From NCBI GenBank assembly GCA_963556695.1, contig CAUWAG010000007.1, positions 3,906,001-3,970,000 of the forward strand: a DNA stretch of 64,000 nucleotides. The letters run 5' to 3'. The position numbers and the translations under genes are program-made. This DNA is from Anthostomella pinea (taxonomy: Eukaryota > Ascomycota > Sordariomycetes > Xylariales > Xylariaceae). How positions within the stretch are numbered: the stretch's first letter is position 1; every line of letters starts with the position of its first letter. Positions 35,480 to 47,369 of the stretch are shown piece after piece. The notes beneath the pieces were generated by a model, which was given only the letters and a program-made list of their open reading frames with translations, did not search any database and was not told the origin of the DNA.

Positions 35480-36995
35480 CTAGACCCCATCCGCCCATGG
35501 GTGTTGCCGCTCGAACCGATCCTTCGCTGTGTTGGTACCATCTGCCTCGCTGCTTGTGGCATCAAACTGCGTCTCTCTCACAATACCACCCCACTGGCCT
35601 CTACCCATGTTGTCTGACTTGGGATGCTGCGCATTCGTAGATACAGTCGATGCAGGGAGCGATGTCAGATGGTGCTCGTCAAGGTTGGCGTACTCGTCAC
35701 TGCCTTTGGATGAACCAAAGGGGCGGCTGCGTCCCCATCGCGTTGAGGCCGACCGAGTACTGGGCCTTGTCGATGCACGAAGCCACTCGACCGAGTTACC
35801 GGCCCAGGAGCGCATGCTGGATACCATGTTGGGCAGTGCAGCAACTGCCCTTGGGGCAGCTGGTATACACATGACCAGGATCACGCAGGTGCCCTCAGCC
35901 AGAACGGAAAGGACTACAGAAGAGAAGCCAAACTGCCGAATGACAAGTCAGCGGAAAGTCTATTCGCGCAAGAACGACGGAGGATCTGAGAGAGATGACA
36001 TACGGTGTAGTCCGTGGTGTACTCGCCCGCCGACCTGACGATGTAGACCGTGCGTACAACAGCAGCGATGACTCCCAGGACACCTATCGCGAAAATGACC
36101 GATACACCGAGCTTCTTCGCCCGGGACATGTTCAACTTCCAGATAACCCTCTGTGGGATGATCAGTATGGCGATATCGGTCAGCAGGTTCACCCCAGATG
36201 TGACGACTCCAAGCCAGGCGGAGTCGAAGATGTTGCAATGGCCACCGACTATCCTCTTGTCCCAACTATTGCATGATCTAGTCAGTATGTTTACGGGTGA
36301 AAGTGGGAGCGTCAGCTTCACTGGAGGTGGGAGGAGAAGTACAGACCTGTATTCCAATGGAGTACACGCGATGCACTCGAGGACAACGATGACAAAATAG
36401 AAGACGACGTTTGACCATAGCACCAGGTGACAGGCCCAAAAAACGAAGTTTCGAGTGCCTTTCGGAACGAATATATGAAGCCATTCGCACATGATGGCCG
36501 CTTTGAGGAGGGGAACGTAAATGCTCAGGAGCAGGCTCAAGAGGAACACAGTCTGGGTCGTGTTTGTCAGTCATGTCATCCTGCTTCCCAAGGTCTGTTT
36601 TACTTACATGAAGGAACGAGACCAGTACCGCAGGGTTATGGGGCAATTCCGACGCATGGACGAAGAGACCTGGGTTATGACCCAGACCATAGGCCAGAGC
36701 CACACAAGTTGTCCAGAAGGCCTAGAGATTCGGTTAGCTTGAGATCGGGGTGTTCGATTGCTGGTGCAAAGAAAGACACACATATCCGCCAATGAGTAAG
36801 ACTGGCGACCACGATTAGCTCAACAATCCGCAATCGCCGGAGTGGGAGACACTCACAGTCTCCTACGGAAGGCTGGTGAAGTACAATGAACCTCGCATAT
36901 AGTCGGAGGAGGACTGCGACGGTCGAGATGACGAAAAGCAGAGTGATTATGCCATAGCCCAGCGCATTGTCATTTTGCGGCAATCCCAGGTCCAT
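35480..36995 (-). CDS. Rhodopsin/SAT4-type 7-TM integral membrane protein
   Basis: Fungal integral membrane protein of the PTH11-like/SAT4 class, of unknown ligand. ATG at 36995 (MDLGLPQNDNALGYGIITLL). Exons yield about seven hydrophobic spans: GIITLLFVISTVAVLLRLYA; LLIGGYVCLSL; AFWTTCVALAYGLGHN; FLLSLLLSIYVPLLKAAIM; VFWACHLVLWSNVVFYFVIV; IFDSAWLGVVTSGVNLLTD leading to IAILIIPQRVIWKL; and VIFAIGVLGVIAAVVRTVY. The conserved CNIFD and PxxxIWxLxM...KxGV motifs of this family are present. A Ser/Thr-rich cytoplasmic tail ends at 35480. Four or more introns. Such proteins recur beside metabolite genes; whether it belongs to this cluster is inference. Confidence 0.82.
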
Positions 36996-37743
36996 CGTGC
37001 CTAGTTGTTGCGTCGAAGGCCTATCAAGTTTCTGCCAGGGAAGAGGACGCAATGAGTGGCACTGGCATTGACATCTGCGAACAGTCCAGCCAGTATTTAA
37101 GTTCAATCCAGACACGCTGGACTTCAGATTTGCAGCCTCTTTTCTTGGAGGATTCGTCCAAGTCAGTACATGTAGCTGCCAAGGCCCAACACCAACCCAC
37201 GTGTGGGCATTGAGGTTATGCAGCACCTGCAGCACGATTGCACTGGCTGACAGGTGTGGTTCCCCATGTTTCGTGTGTGGTACCACAGCATATATTCAAT
37301 CACCACCAACACCGGCAAGGCCAGCAATCAGGCTGCAGCAACTCAATGCATCGTCTTCCTTCGACTGAAGGGGAAGGTGGGGGCTACCTAATGCTATAAA
37401 TAAGGAGTATGCAACGGTGCCCCGACGCGACACTGCGACCAAGGGTTCTGGCCATCCACCATCCGGGGACCATCCGGGGGCTGGTCCTATTCTCACGTCG
37501 CACAGCCCAGCTTTTCGACGGTCAATATACACACCCACCTAATGTAGGACTGACAGGTCAATGTACTAAGTATCTTCTTACTAATCAGAGGGGTACGTTG
37601 AAACAGATCACTTAGGTACCTACCCCGAGACTTTTGACATTCTTCTTCCCAGCTGTGAGTCTGTGACCCTGCAAACGCGAACTTGGACCGCAGTTCCTAA
37701 CATCAAACTCAGTATCAGCCTCTGTCATAGTCTTGAGGGCAAG
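36996..37743. promoter_or_regulatory. Divergent intergenic region between 7-TM and P450 genes
   Basis: About 750 bp, with transcription away on both sides. A CACCATCCGGGGACCATCCGG short tandem repeat lies at 37458-37478. No other recognisable site. Confidence 0.35.
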
Positions 37744-39559
37744 ATGGCTCTCCTGGACTACACTAGCAGTAGCCTAGCTTATGCTATCTCTCTCATTACT
37801 TCCTCGGTAAGGTCAACTCAGCGCGCCGCAGACTTCGAATTCTCACCGTGACTCCGTAGGTTCTCATTTACGCGAGTTACCTCATACTCCTGCATCCCCT
37901 ACGCAAATTCCCCGGGCCACCGCTTGCCAGGGTCACCGATTGGTTCGCTGGCGTCCACGCCTTCAAGAAGGACCTGCACCTGGAAATCCTGAGAACCCAC
38001 GACAAATACGGTGATCACCAGCCCTACAGCCTGTTGACTGCGAGAGTCTGACTGCGTAATAGGATCGGTCGTCCGACTCGGGCCAAATCGACTGGTCTTC
38101 AATACTGTGACGGCTTATAGAGGTGAGTCTTCCATTGCAGTGCAAGAAGTTGGCTCCATTCACATATCCTCCCCCACGTGCATGCAACAGAAGCTGAGTT
38201 CTGCAGAAATCTACCAGAACGGTCGAGTCTCCAAGTCGCATACCTACGGGTCTGCCGTTCGGAACAATGTAGATAATGTCTTTACCGCCCGCGATAAAAG
38301 GGTGCATCAAGCCAAGAGGAAGATGATCTCTCCAGCTCTGACGGAGCGAGCTGTCAAGTCTTTCGAGCCATCCCTGACCGAGCATATTACCGTGTACCTG
38401 AAGCAAATTCTCAATGCCTCGCAAGCTTCCAAGCCAGTCAACATGTCAGAGCGAGCCAGGTACCTTGCTCTGGACATTGTGACTCAGCTCAGCTTCGGCT
38501 ACGCCCTTCAAGCCCAGACGAGCGACGAGAATCACTTTGTATCGAACGCCTTGGCTTTTGGACTCTGGCGGGGGAACGTCTGGCACCATCTCTTCTTCCT
38601 CTCAAAGTTCTGGGTCTATAGCATATGGGACCGGGTCTTCTTTGAGTCTCGGGAGAAATACTCCCAGCTGTTGGATAGGATGATACGATCTCGTATGGCC
38701 CGGGGCACGAACGGCGAACGCGACTTCTATTCCTTTATATCCGAGCTCGATCCGGACCCAGACAATGTGCGAAAGGGAGGGCTTTGGTGGGAGGCCCATT
38801 TCCTTGTCGTTGCAGGTAGGTCTTGCCACTCTGGTGCGGTACTTGGTGCATGGGCTGACCAAGTGTCCAATGTGTACAGGGTCAGACACCACGGCGACGA
38901 CGATAGCCGCCACTCTCTTCTATCTGTCTCGGAACCCTCGATGCTACCAACAGCTGGCCAACGAGATCCGTTCCACCTTCACATGCACGCAGGACATCAA
39001 AGGCGGGCCTCAGTTGGCGAGTTGCCACTACCTTCGTGCATGCATTGACGAAGCCCTGCGTTTGTCGCCCCCAGTCCCAGGGACACTATGGAGAACACAA
39101 GACCCGGACGACGACCAGCCTCTGGTTATCGACGGGCATGTCATACCGAAAGGCACCATCTTCGGTGTCAGCTCATATGCGATCCATCACAATGAGGCAT
39201 ATTTCCCTAACTCCTTCGCTTTCAAGCCGGAGCGGTGGCTCGAGGGGCATACTGCGGGGGGCAAGCACACGTCTGATGCCTTTGCGGCCTTTTCAGTCGG
39301 TGCTCGTTCCTGTGCAGGGAAGCCCATGGCCTACCTAGAACTCAGCCTCGTCATTGCAAGAATGTTATGGTACTTTGACTTTGAGCCAGCTTCCGGCTCA
39401 CTAGGTGAAGTTGGGGGCGGCATGGCGGGTGGCCCCACGGGTAGGGAGAGGCTGGGCGAATTCCAGCTGGAGGACATCTTCACCGCGCGACACGACGGTC
39501 CCTACCTCGCCTTCCATCCCCGAGGAGAACTGTGGAAAGAACTGGAGTCGCCGTCCTGA
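37744..39559 (+). CDS. Cytochrome P450 monooxygenase 1
   Basis: Membrane-anchored haem-thiolate oxygenase. ATG at 37744; the N-terminal anchor spans the first intron (AYAISLITSS | VLIYASYLILLHPL), followed by RKFPGPPLARV. Later landmarks are DKYG | SVVRLGPNRL, DKRVHQAKRKMISPAL (C-helix region), the I-helix GSDTTATTIAAT, ACIDEALRLSPPVPG (ExxR), FKPERWLEG (PERF region) and the haem loop FSVGARSCAGKPMAYLE with its Cys ligand. Four introns including one just before the I-helix Gly. The stop at 39559 gives about 500 residues, the normal length. It resembles the CYP groups of benzoate- or pisatin-type hydroxylases in clusters. Intact. Confidence 0.92.
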
Positions 39560-42155
39560 ATGCTGCCCCTGTCCTTGGTAGGCTGCTGTCCCCAAAGCAG
39601 CTTCTCTCCACTGTTCTCCACCAAGGGGCTAATCGTGGTCCATCTTATTCTTGATCGCCTGTATTGGCTGCCGTTTCCGCTGAGTACCGAAGCAACGATT
39701 CGAGATACGACCTCGAAGGCAACACGTGTTGGTGGATATTGCGTATGGTTACACACCTAGGTAGTTGGTGATTGGAACATATCTCTTTCCCCGTTTCACA
39801 TCATAATCATAATGAGCACGTTATGAGCGCTCGGTGTAGATCGAGGCAGTAAGGTGGAACGCTAACTCTACGGCAACCCTGAGTTCAAATTGTATGTGGC
39901 AAAACAGTGTGTGTTCTCGCGTTGTATTTGGTAGTCTTCAGCTAGAGTTCATATCATTAGGGCTTCGAGGACTGACGAATTGGCTGTAACTTTAGGAGGT
40001 AGCTAAGCGTTCAATACTCATGCGACGTCCTGCGTGCTCTTGTGCCCATAATGTGTTCGTGACTAGTGAACACTGACTTCTATGCTTCAAACCAGACCTC
40101 CAACAACCCACGGCTGAGGTGTCCGCACTGGACCTGAAGTGGACAGTCCACAAACAAGGCTCTCGCCCGAAATCAGACTTCGTCTAAAACATCTACATCC
40201 AGACCAGGTACTCGCTGAGCTGAGTCCTTGGGGATATCTCGGGTCACAGCGCGTACTGCCCATAGCCCCGGAGACTCGGTTGTGCGAGATCGGACGTCGG
40301 ATGCCAGACATTCACCCGGAGGTAGATACCTAGGTAGCCGCGAGGCTTTCGCCTCCTCGAGTGAGCATAGTGTAGCAGTGGGGGAACGGATGCATTGCAT
40401 CCGCTGGACGTACGTTCCTCGTAGGCTGCCCCCAATGCGAACCTGGGTTGTATCCCGATGCCAGTCGTCTACGGGGACCACAATATACCCAAACTGAGAT
40501 CTATTCGACGCAGGCGTACCAACTGCTGCAAGCGATGCTACGTGAGGGTCGTGCTGCTCTGCCCACTGGGCATGGACGTCTGAAAACATCACATGCTTGC
40601 GAGGACACTGGACAGATTTAACCCCTCATTCAGAGAGGCTGTAGCTGGACCGGTTGGGAACACAAAGTTCAGCAGTGGAGTGACAGCTTTTGGAGGCACT
40701 GCATAAGAGCTTGGCGGTACGTTCAGGGGGGGCGGATCCTACGAAGAGCAGGCACTCGTTTACCGACGTCGTTTCGATGGCACCCAGGGGGGCTGTGGAG
40801 CTGGAACTTGGGACATCCGTCCTGGCTTGATGGCAAGGCAGCGGGGGCTGACACGAGTCTCAGAAAACTACTCCGCGACCTACTGCATACCAGGCTGCGC
40901 ATGATCTCCGTATGCTTCGACGCTTTATTTCCTCGGTGTGAAGTACTCTACCATGTATCGTAGACCTAGGTAGTACTTGAGCACGTTTGCCAAGGCTGAA
41001 TGGCATCAATTTTCAATTAATATGCAGGAAGGGTTTGGGGGAGGGGGAGAGGGGGGTGGTGTGTCCAAAGACGGTATGTTCGCACCCCTGAGCAGTTTGA
41101 GTAGGTCCGAAATGTAATAGCTTGGCGGTTGACGTTGTATCGATGAATACTCTGATCTTTCAATCCGATGCAGCACAGCCGTTCACAAGCAGCCCTGTGG
41201 GGTTCCTCCAAATAATGAGGCTTAAAGAAGAGTCAGATGTTGGTGGCAAATGCCTGCAAATACATTGCTTGCATACCGATCATACATACACTGGACGGTC
41301 CGAACCGTGTCATGTTGGTTGTCGATGCCACCACGGTGTCCAGCAGTTCAACCAGACGAATTGTAGCGGTCAAGCTAACTATTTCTTTATGATCGGTTAT
41401 GGGACGCGACGAGTCGTACAAGCATCACGGTTTTGCTCAGCCTTGGTGTGATTTGTTAACCCCCTAATGTCACCGTTGCCCTACGAGCCGTCCTGCAGAC
41501 CTAGCATAACCTTGCTCCAACGATCCGTGTCCTTGTATCACGGGACGAAAGTGGTAATCAGCGTCTAACGCTTACCCACCACTGGACACCGGACACTGTG
41601 ACTGGGCGCGCTTCGCATAACGATGTAGCATGGCGATTCCGTCACTTACTCCGCCTCGAACCATATTACATGCTTGATGGCGACGTAACGTCGTGGTGAC
41701 TCTTTCAGGGTGTCCCGAGCCGCTCGTGCCCTGGAAATAGTGGCATGGGAGTTTGGTGTCTCGTAGCTACGGCTTCAATTCCCGCCCACCCCAGGCTGGG
41801 ACTGTTCAGGGACAGTACGTTGATACGCAATCGACGATGTACAGGTACAACAGAAGCAAACAAGTACAGATCTTCAAATACTCATGCTCGTCTAAGAGGC
41901 CGGTGGCTTGCGACTGGCTCAAAGCCACTGAACCGCGGGTTTGATGTGTCCTTCTCTGTTCGGGAATGGGGGTGCTTCGATCCCCACGCGGAGGGCTCAG
42001 ATTTCCCTAGCCATCTCTCTTCAAACACAGGTGGGGATGTCCTCACAATACACATGTGTACTCTAGTGGCCTTGTGCTGAGCTCTAGGATATTTGAATCT
42101 GTCTCCATATCCCCTATACGCACCGTATCTGGCTCCCTTGCAAGTCATCAACACA
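39560..42155. other. 2.6-kb intergenic region between the two P450 genes
   Basis: No supported gene. Short open frames exist (for example minus 40173-40583) but lack introns, domains or homologous-looking motifs. A 17-nt perfect palindrome-like hairpin CGGATGCATTGCATCCG lies at 40388-40404. A GGGGGAGGGGGAGAGGGGGG purine tract sits at 41036-41055. Confidence 0.35.
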
Positions 42156-44172
42156 ATGAGCTCAACTCATCTGCTTGGTCTGGCCGTCTTTCTGGGCGGC
42201 CTTTCGCTACTCGTCTATCGTCTCAGCGGACTGGGCCGTAGACCCGGGGACTACCCGCCTGGGCCCCCTACGTTGCCATTCATCGGTAACCTCCTCCAGA
42301 TGCCGAAGGAGAAAGGTCACTTACAGTTCGAGAAGTGGGCAAAGCAGTACGGACCAATATACTCGCTCATTCTGGGTACTCAAACACTCATAGTCCTCTC
42401 GTCGGAACACGCCATGAAAGACCTCCTGGAGAGAAGAGGGGCAATCTACTCATCAAGGCCGGATTCTTACCTTGCCCACGACATTCTGAGTGGAGGTCAT
42501 CGCGTAGTGCACATGGTACGTTGAACGACTGGCGAGCCCAGAAGCATTGATTTACCTGGATGGGGATATCAAAGACAGCGATAGACTGACACGTCATTGG
42601 TGTGAAGACATACAACAAGTCCTTGAAACTCGCTCGGAAGCTTGCACGGAAAGTGTTGGACGATAGTATCATCCAAAGCACATTCCTAGCCTACCAGGAT
42701 CTCGAAAGCAGAGCGATGCTTCTCGGATTCTTGGAGACGCCTGAGCACTTCAGCAACCATCTCAAGAGGTTCACTTGTTCCTTTACCACTCAGATGGTAT
42801 TTGGCCATCGTACCCCAGGTTCAGACGATGCATTCATGAAAAAACTGTTCTATGTATGCGTCCTACATCCTGCTGAGGACCTTCCAACTAAGCTAACAGA
42901 TCTTCTAGCACCTTGAGAACTTCTCACAGATGTCAGGGTCACAGGCAAGTCTTCATTCCCTCGATTCTTAGAATGTTGAATACGCAGCCCTACATCCCTT
43001 GCTGTCATTCGAGGCAGACCCGAGAACGCTCATCCTCCCACCCCAGGCCAGAGCTAATAGGAAACTGACATGCATGCGCACTAGGTGGCCGGCTTTCTGA
43101 ACATATTCCCTATCTTAAGGTATCTACCGGACTTTCTCTTGCCAGTAAGACGGCGTGCAAAGGAGTTACACATACAAGAGCGCAAACTGTATATTGATAA
43201 GTATCTGGAGGTGAAGAAGCAACGGCTTGAAGGTACAGTAAAGGTACATACTGAGAATCTATCCACTGGGATCACAAGCTAACTAGAAACGACCTTAGCC
43301 ATGCGCCGCAGCCATGTTCGCCGAGGTCCAAGAGAGTGAAGGATTATCCGATGATCGAATGGGATATTTCGCCGGCTCACTTCTTCAGGCTGGGTCGGAG
43401 ACAACGATGGCCACCCTGTTGGGCTTTGTCCAGGCCATGGTTATCTTTCCCGATGTCGCTCAGGCTGCCCAAGCTGAGATAGACCGTGTGTGCGGAGACC
43501 GCCTCCCCTCTTTGGACGATTGGGAGAGTCTAGCCTACGTCCGCGGGTGCATCAAAGAAAGCCTTCGTTGGATGCCTACCGCCATTCTCGGTGTGCCGCA
43601 TAGCGTCGACGTGGAGGACAGATATATGGGCTATAGGTTCCCGAAAAATGCATCCGTTATCTACAATGTGTGGTAAGTTGGAGTCCGGACACCTTCATAC
43701 ATGATTCCTAGCTCATCCTCTCCCCAGGGCCATCCATAACGACCCCAAGAGGCATCCGAATCCGCGCAACTTCGATCCCACCAGATGGGCAGGCGATAAC
43801 CAGAATTCCTACGAGTCTGCGCGGAACGAAGATGTCACCCAGCGCGACCATTATGCCTTTGGGATGGGGCGCCGCATGTGCCTAGCGACGAATCTCGTGG
43901 ACCAGTTTCTCTTCCTGGCTATCTCGCGTTTGCTCTGGTCTTTTGACTTCAAACGGGCAATTGACGAAAAAACCAAGCAGGAGATAATTCCCGACATGAA
44001 CGATCTGGCAAAAGGCTTGTTTACAATGCCCAGCCCCTTCAAGGCCAACATTTTGCCCCGATACGGCGCAAGAGCTCAGCGCATCCGGGAAGACTGGAGC
44101 AATGCTTCAAAGGAACTATTGGATGATGGTTCGCAGTGGAAGGAAATCCCCGTGACGCCGTGGAAAGGGTGA
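42156..44172 (+). CDS. Cytochrome P450 monooxygenase 2 (OrdA/CYP2-like), diverged
   Basis: ATG at 42156 with N-terminal anchor, then PPGPPTLPFIGNLLQM. Exons continue LAYQDLESRAMLLGFLETP, TTQMVFGHRTPGSDD, PILRYLPDFLLPVRRRAKEL, the I-helix AGSETTMATLLGF, GCIKESLRWMPT (ExxR), FDPTRWAGD and the haem loop FGMGRRMCLATNLVDQ with its Cys. Stop at 44172. Six exons; the intron at about 42952 has a GC donor (CAG|GCAAGT). Two departures from the family: the C-helix reads TYNKSLKLARK, lacking the usual Trp of WxxxR, and the CxG glycine after the haem Cys is Ala. The enzyme may be altered or on the way to loss. Confidence 0.85.
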
Positions 44173-44594
44173 CTTGGCATTTCTCGCGGTGTTGTTTTAC
44201 ATCGCGCCCTAATGTAGTGCGGTGCTTCTCCTACTGTTCGAACCATCTGGGAAAAGCTTGTGATACAGTCTTGAGATATGTGCAGACGTCTCAAGTAGCT
44301 AGAGTTAGGATTGGAATGAATAGAAAGGGGTTGCCAGTTGCTCTCTTGGGTGTATGACATTGGTGATGTGGCAATCAGCGGCTTTCAGACCGGCAATCCT
44401 CTATTTCCGCTGCATGTACCGCCTGATGAGTTATCATCATCGCGAAAAAAATACACATGCAAGACTCCTTAAATACAACCTAGTAGGTGGTGTCTGCGAG
44501 GCCGTAGGGAGAATTTCAGCCTATCAGCCAGCAGGAACACGAAAGGCATCGTGTAAAATGTAAATTTCAAGTGCTGACTACCTGTTGTATGCTA
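44173..44594. other. Intergenic
   Basis: No gene or repeat seen. Confidence 0.3.
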
Positions 44595-45250
44595 TCAAAG
44601 TAGGTATTCATTACCTAAACCGTTAGGATTTTCCTGGTCACACGGTGTATTCTTCTTCCACTTGGCTACGCGCATCAGTTCTTTCAAAGCCATGGCCATC
44701 ATTCCACAAATGGCCCTCGTCACCGCTGGGACCTGGTCGTAAAAGAACCTTCCGAGAGCCATGTTCGTCTTTCCACAGACGACCTTCGTCACTGCTAGGA
44801 CCTGGTCGTAAACGAATCCTCCGAAAGCCATGGCTGCTACGGCCGGGTAGTAGACGCACGTTGCTAAGGCCATTAACGTCTTTCCACAAACAGCCCACGT
44901 CGCCGAGGGGACCTGGTCGTAAACGAATCGTCTGAAGCCGCGAGATGAGCGGTCCGAGACCCTCTTGGCTACGCCCACCAGCTGATTCAGAGCGACGACC
45001 GTCATTCCATAAACAGCCCGTGTCACCGCTGGGATCTGGTCGTAAACGAATCTTCTGAAGCTGCAAGCTGAGCGGCCCCAGACGTAGACTATGAACGCCG
45101 CAGATGCCAGGTACGTGATCAAGGGCACGGCGACGAAGCTGGTGACAAAACTACTCGGTGCTGCATCCTGGGAGTTTGGCGATAGGAACAGTATTGCCCA
45201 AAAGGTCTGTGGACTTCCCAGTCAGTGATGGGTCGCCTACAGTCACCACC
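44595..45250 (-). CDS. Tandem-repeat protein with FVYDQVPAVTRAVCGK units
   Basis: The last exon (44595 to about 45205) encodes a hydrophobic segment (VAVPLITYLASAAFIVYVWG) followed by four copies of an approximately 25-40 residue unit: RRFVYDQIPAVTRAVYGMT, RRFVYDQVPSATWAVCGKT, GGFVYDQVLAVTKVVCGKT and RFFYDQVPAVTRAICGMM, each followed by a MAL-type helix. It ends LGNEYLL at 44595. The repeats are visible in the DNA too (GACCTGGTCGTAAACGAAT on the plus strand). A start may be the ATG near 45267 (MSDEDLW) via a short intron, but the junction is uncertain. No family recognised. Confidence 0.55.
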
Positions 45251-45267
45251 ATAGGTCTTCGTCCGAC

Positions 45268-45399
45268 ATGTCCCTACCCATTCTTGGATACCGGCTATCC
45301 CCATGCCTTACCCAGATCGCTAGGTAAGATGGCAGAGAGGGAACCAGAAGGAGATCCGTAAAGGCTGTAAACATTGGTCCAACTTCTCGCGGATTTCTC
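45268..45399. other. Short intergenic gap
   Basis: Nothing seen. Confidence 0.25.
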
Positions 45400-45991
45400 T
45401 CATCCATTAACCCTTTCCCGCAAGGCCCCAAAGTCTTGTGAGTTACAGGGGCCCTCGTGTAAAGTCAAATATGCCGGACGCTGACCATCTCTTGTCGGAA
45501 TTTGAAGAACGATATTCTCGGTGGTACCAGGATATCGACTGATATGGCCTGTGTGGCTCACATCTGCTGTATCTGCTGCAAATATCAGGCTGTACTGGCC
45601 GCCGACAACAAGAAGACTTGACGCTTCGTTGTGGGGCAGTATGACTTGGACAAATCCGTGGATAACGGCAATCCACCTATAAGCCTCTAGGTTACCACTA
45701 AAACTCAGCAGATGATAGTAGGTCTTACTGGTTATAAGGAGCGTTTTGCAAGCCGTTGTCGAACCCGGGGGGGACAACTGTGTAGTTGACAAGTGACACC
45801 TCGCCTATGGTAACCATCGCAGCACTGCTCGAGCTGAGATCTCCCGGGACGTGAAACGGTCCATCCATCTGCCAGCATTCAAATAGAGAAACCCCATTTT
45901 GCGCGCTGATTGCGGTAACGTTTAGTTTAAACTCTGCTAGTGGGGGTATTCCCGCAGCGAGTGCTAATAAAAACAAAGTGTAACAGATCAT
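45400..45991 (-). CDS. Small secreted protein of unknown function
   Basis: ATG at 45991 begins a signal peptide (MICYTLFLLALAAGIPPLA); an upstream ATG at 46039 in the same frame is possible but would bury it. Then comes FKLNVTAISAQNGVSLFECW, FDNGLQNAPYN, one intron (GTAAGA...TTATAG), and QWIAVIHGFVQVILPHN, GGQYSLIFAADTADVSHTG and ENIVLQIPTRDG, ending at 45400. The WQ...PF, LHNAP, W.V...G...I.LP, AADTA..S..GH and LQIPT pattern is a familiar fungal small secreted protein family (cupin-like fold suspected). Intact. Confidence 0.75.
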
Positions 45992-46363
45992 GGTAGATAA
46001 GTCGCTATCGTGTGCCGGGACGATGTGGTTGTAGGGAGGTTTGATGGCATGCATAAGTTTATAAGGAAACCACTTTGCTACTTATCATAAACAAGGTCTG
46101 GTGCTCGGGCCTGACCGCTTTGTGGAATGGGCTCTCCCTTCCATTACTCCTCCCTCCACTACCCCTCCCTTGCCCTAGTCCCCCTTCCACTACTCCGCCC
46201 TTCCAAGCACCTGTGCCAATTACTCAGCTATCTACTTAGCTCTCCCTTATACGCGAATGCCTATTCTCATGTATTTACAATAAGCGACGACTAATCCTAG
46301 AGCATCAATCTCATCGTGCCCTCTAACAACCTCCCCAGCCCTTTATTCTTGCCTAATAGCAGG
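45992..46363. other. Divergent promoter region
   Basis: Pyrimidine-rich CCCTCCCTTGCCC-type repeats near 46135-46200, between a minus-strand secreted protein gene and a plus-strand zinc-finger gene. Confidence 0.35.
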
Positions 46364-47338
46364 ATGCATTATGCCCACCCAGTGTCTGTGAAGGCAGTGC
46401 CGGAAACTCCGAAGGAGACGTCAGAGGGTGGAAGTGGCACCTTTAGTAGCGCAACAACAAAGCCTACACAGCTTACACAAGGTAGCTTGGATCAAAGCCC
46501 TCGCGTCATCCCGTTTTATTAATCGGCTACAGATACCAGCTGGATTGCGAGCAATGAGGGAGTGGAGGGCACCCCGCCCACTGCGACTCACGGCGAAGAC
46601 TTGAGCGATTTCTACTATCAAGTCAAGGGCACTTGCTGCGGTGTACATGACAGCGCTATGACCGCAACTGTCCGCCTGGATTGTGGTATCGCATCTGTTA
46701 GTGTTACTGGTCTCAATCTTAAAAAGACTAACGTTGCTTTAGGAGACTGGTTCTGTAGAGAATGTTTTGACCGTGAGGTGAACATAGAAAGAGAAGACTT
46801 CTGCCCTCATTGTGGTGATCGGTGGGAGATCTATCAATCCGGTCTCTCGTCTGGGATCAAAATGAGTCTGTTAATCGACCTCGGCGACGTAAGTACGGAC
46901 ACAGCAGCCGAGCCCATCCTCCGAGGCTTCCCTGTGGCCAGTGTCTCGGACGCTGGCAGCAGCAACGTACTTTCACAGCAGCCGAGCAGACCAGCGGCTG
47001 ACAAAGAAACGTACATTTGCACGTGCCCTGGTTGCATCCGGCGCTTCGAGACGCCGGAACTTCTCCAGAAGCCCAGGCGCGAGGGACATCGTCGAGCCAA
47101 TGCGCCCCCGCACCGTTGCATGCAGATGAACCCGAGCACAGGGAAACCCTGCGGCACGGTGTTCTCCCGGCCTTACGATCTTACCCGACACGAGAACACC
47201 AGTCACAATCCGCGCAAGCCCAATATGCGCTGTGACCTCTGCACGGAGGACAAGACATTCAGCCGCGCCGACGCCCTCACGCGCCACTACCGGGTCTGCC
47301 ATCCAGACGTCGAGTCCCCCGGCAAGGACCGGAATTAA
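46364..47338 (+). CDS. C2H2 zinc-finger protein (putative regulator)
   Basis: First ATG at 46364 (MHYAHPVSVKAVPETPKET); a 51-nt intron (GTAGCT...CTACAG, 46482-46532) removes an in-frame TAA and joins TQLTQ to DTSWIASNEG. A Cys-rich N-terminal module follows (CRECFDREVN, FCPHCGDRW), then CTCPGCIRRFETPELLQK, CMQMNPSTGKPCGTVFSRPYDLTRHENTSH and MRCDLCTEDKTFSRADALTRHYRVCH: C2H2 fingers with standard spacing, ending HPDVESPGKDRN at the TAA. The first of the three has Pro where the expected His sits (ELLQKPRREGH). Probably DNA-binding in the nucleus. It lies 2 kb beyond the last P450, so a link to the cluster is possible but unproven. Confidence 0.8.
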
Positions 47339-47369
47339 GAGGCTGCCAAAGGATGGCACCGCGGAAAAC

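Noticed and set aside
40173..40583. Minus-strand ORF of about 137 codons between the P450 genes
   Set aside because: No domain, no signal, no introns or homologous motifs; composition is not convincingly coding.
41985..42010. TTCGATCCCC T-loop-like sequence
   Set aside because: Loop size and missing partner stems do not fit a tRNA.
46520..46522. In-frame TAA suggesting the C2H2 gene is broken
   Set aside because: The TAA falls in a 51-nt intron with GTAGCT donor and CTACAG acceptor that keeps the frame.
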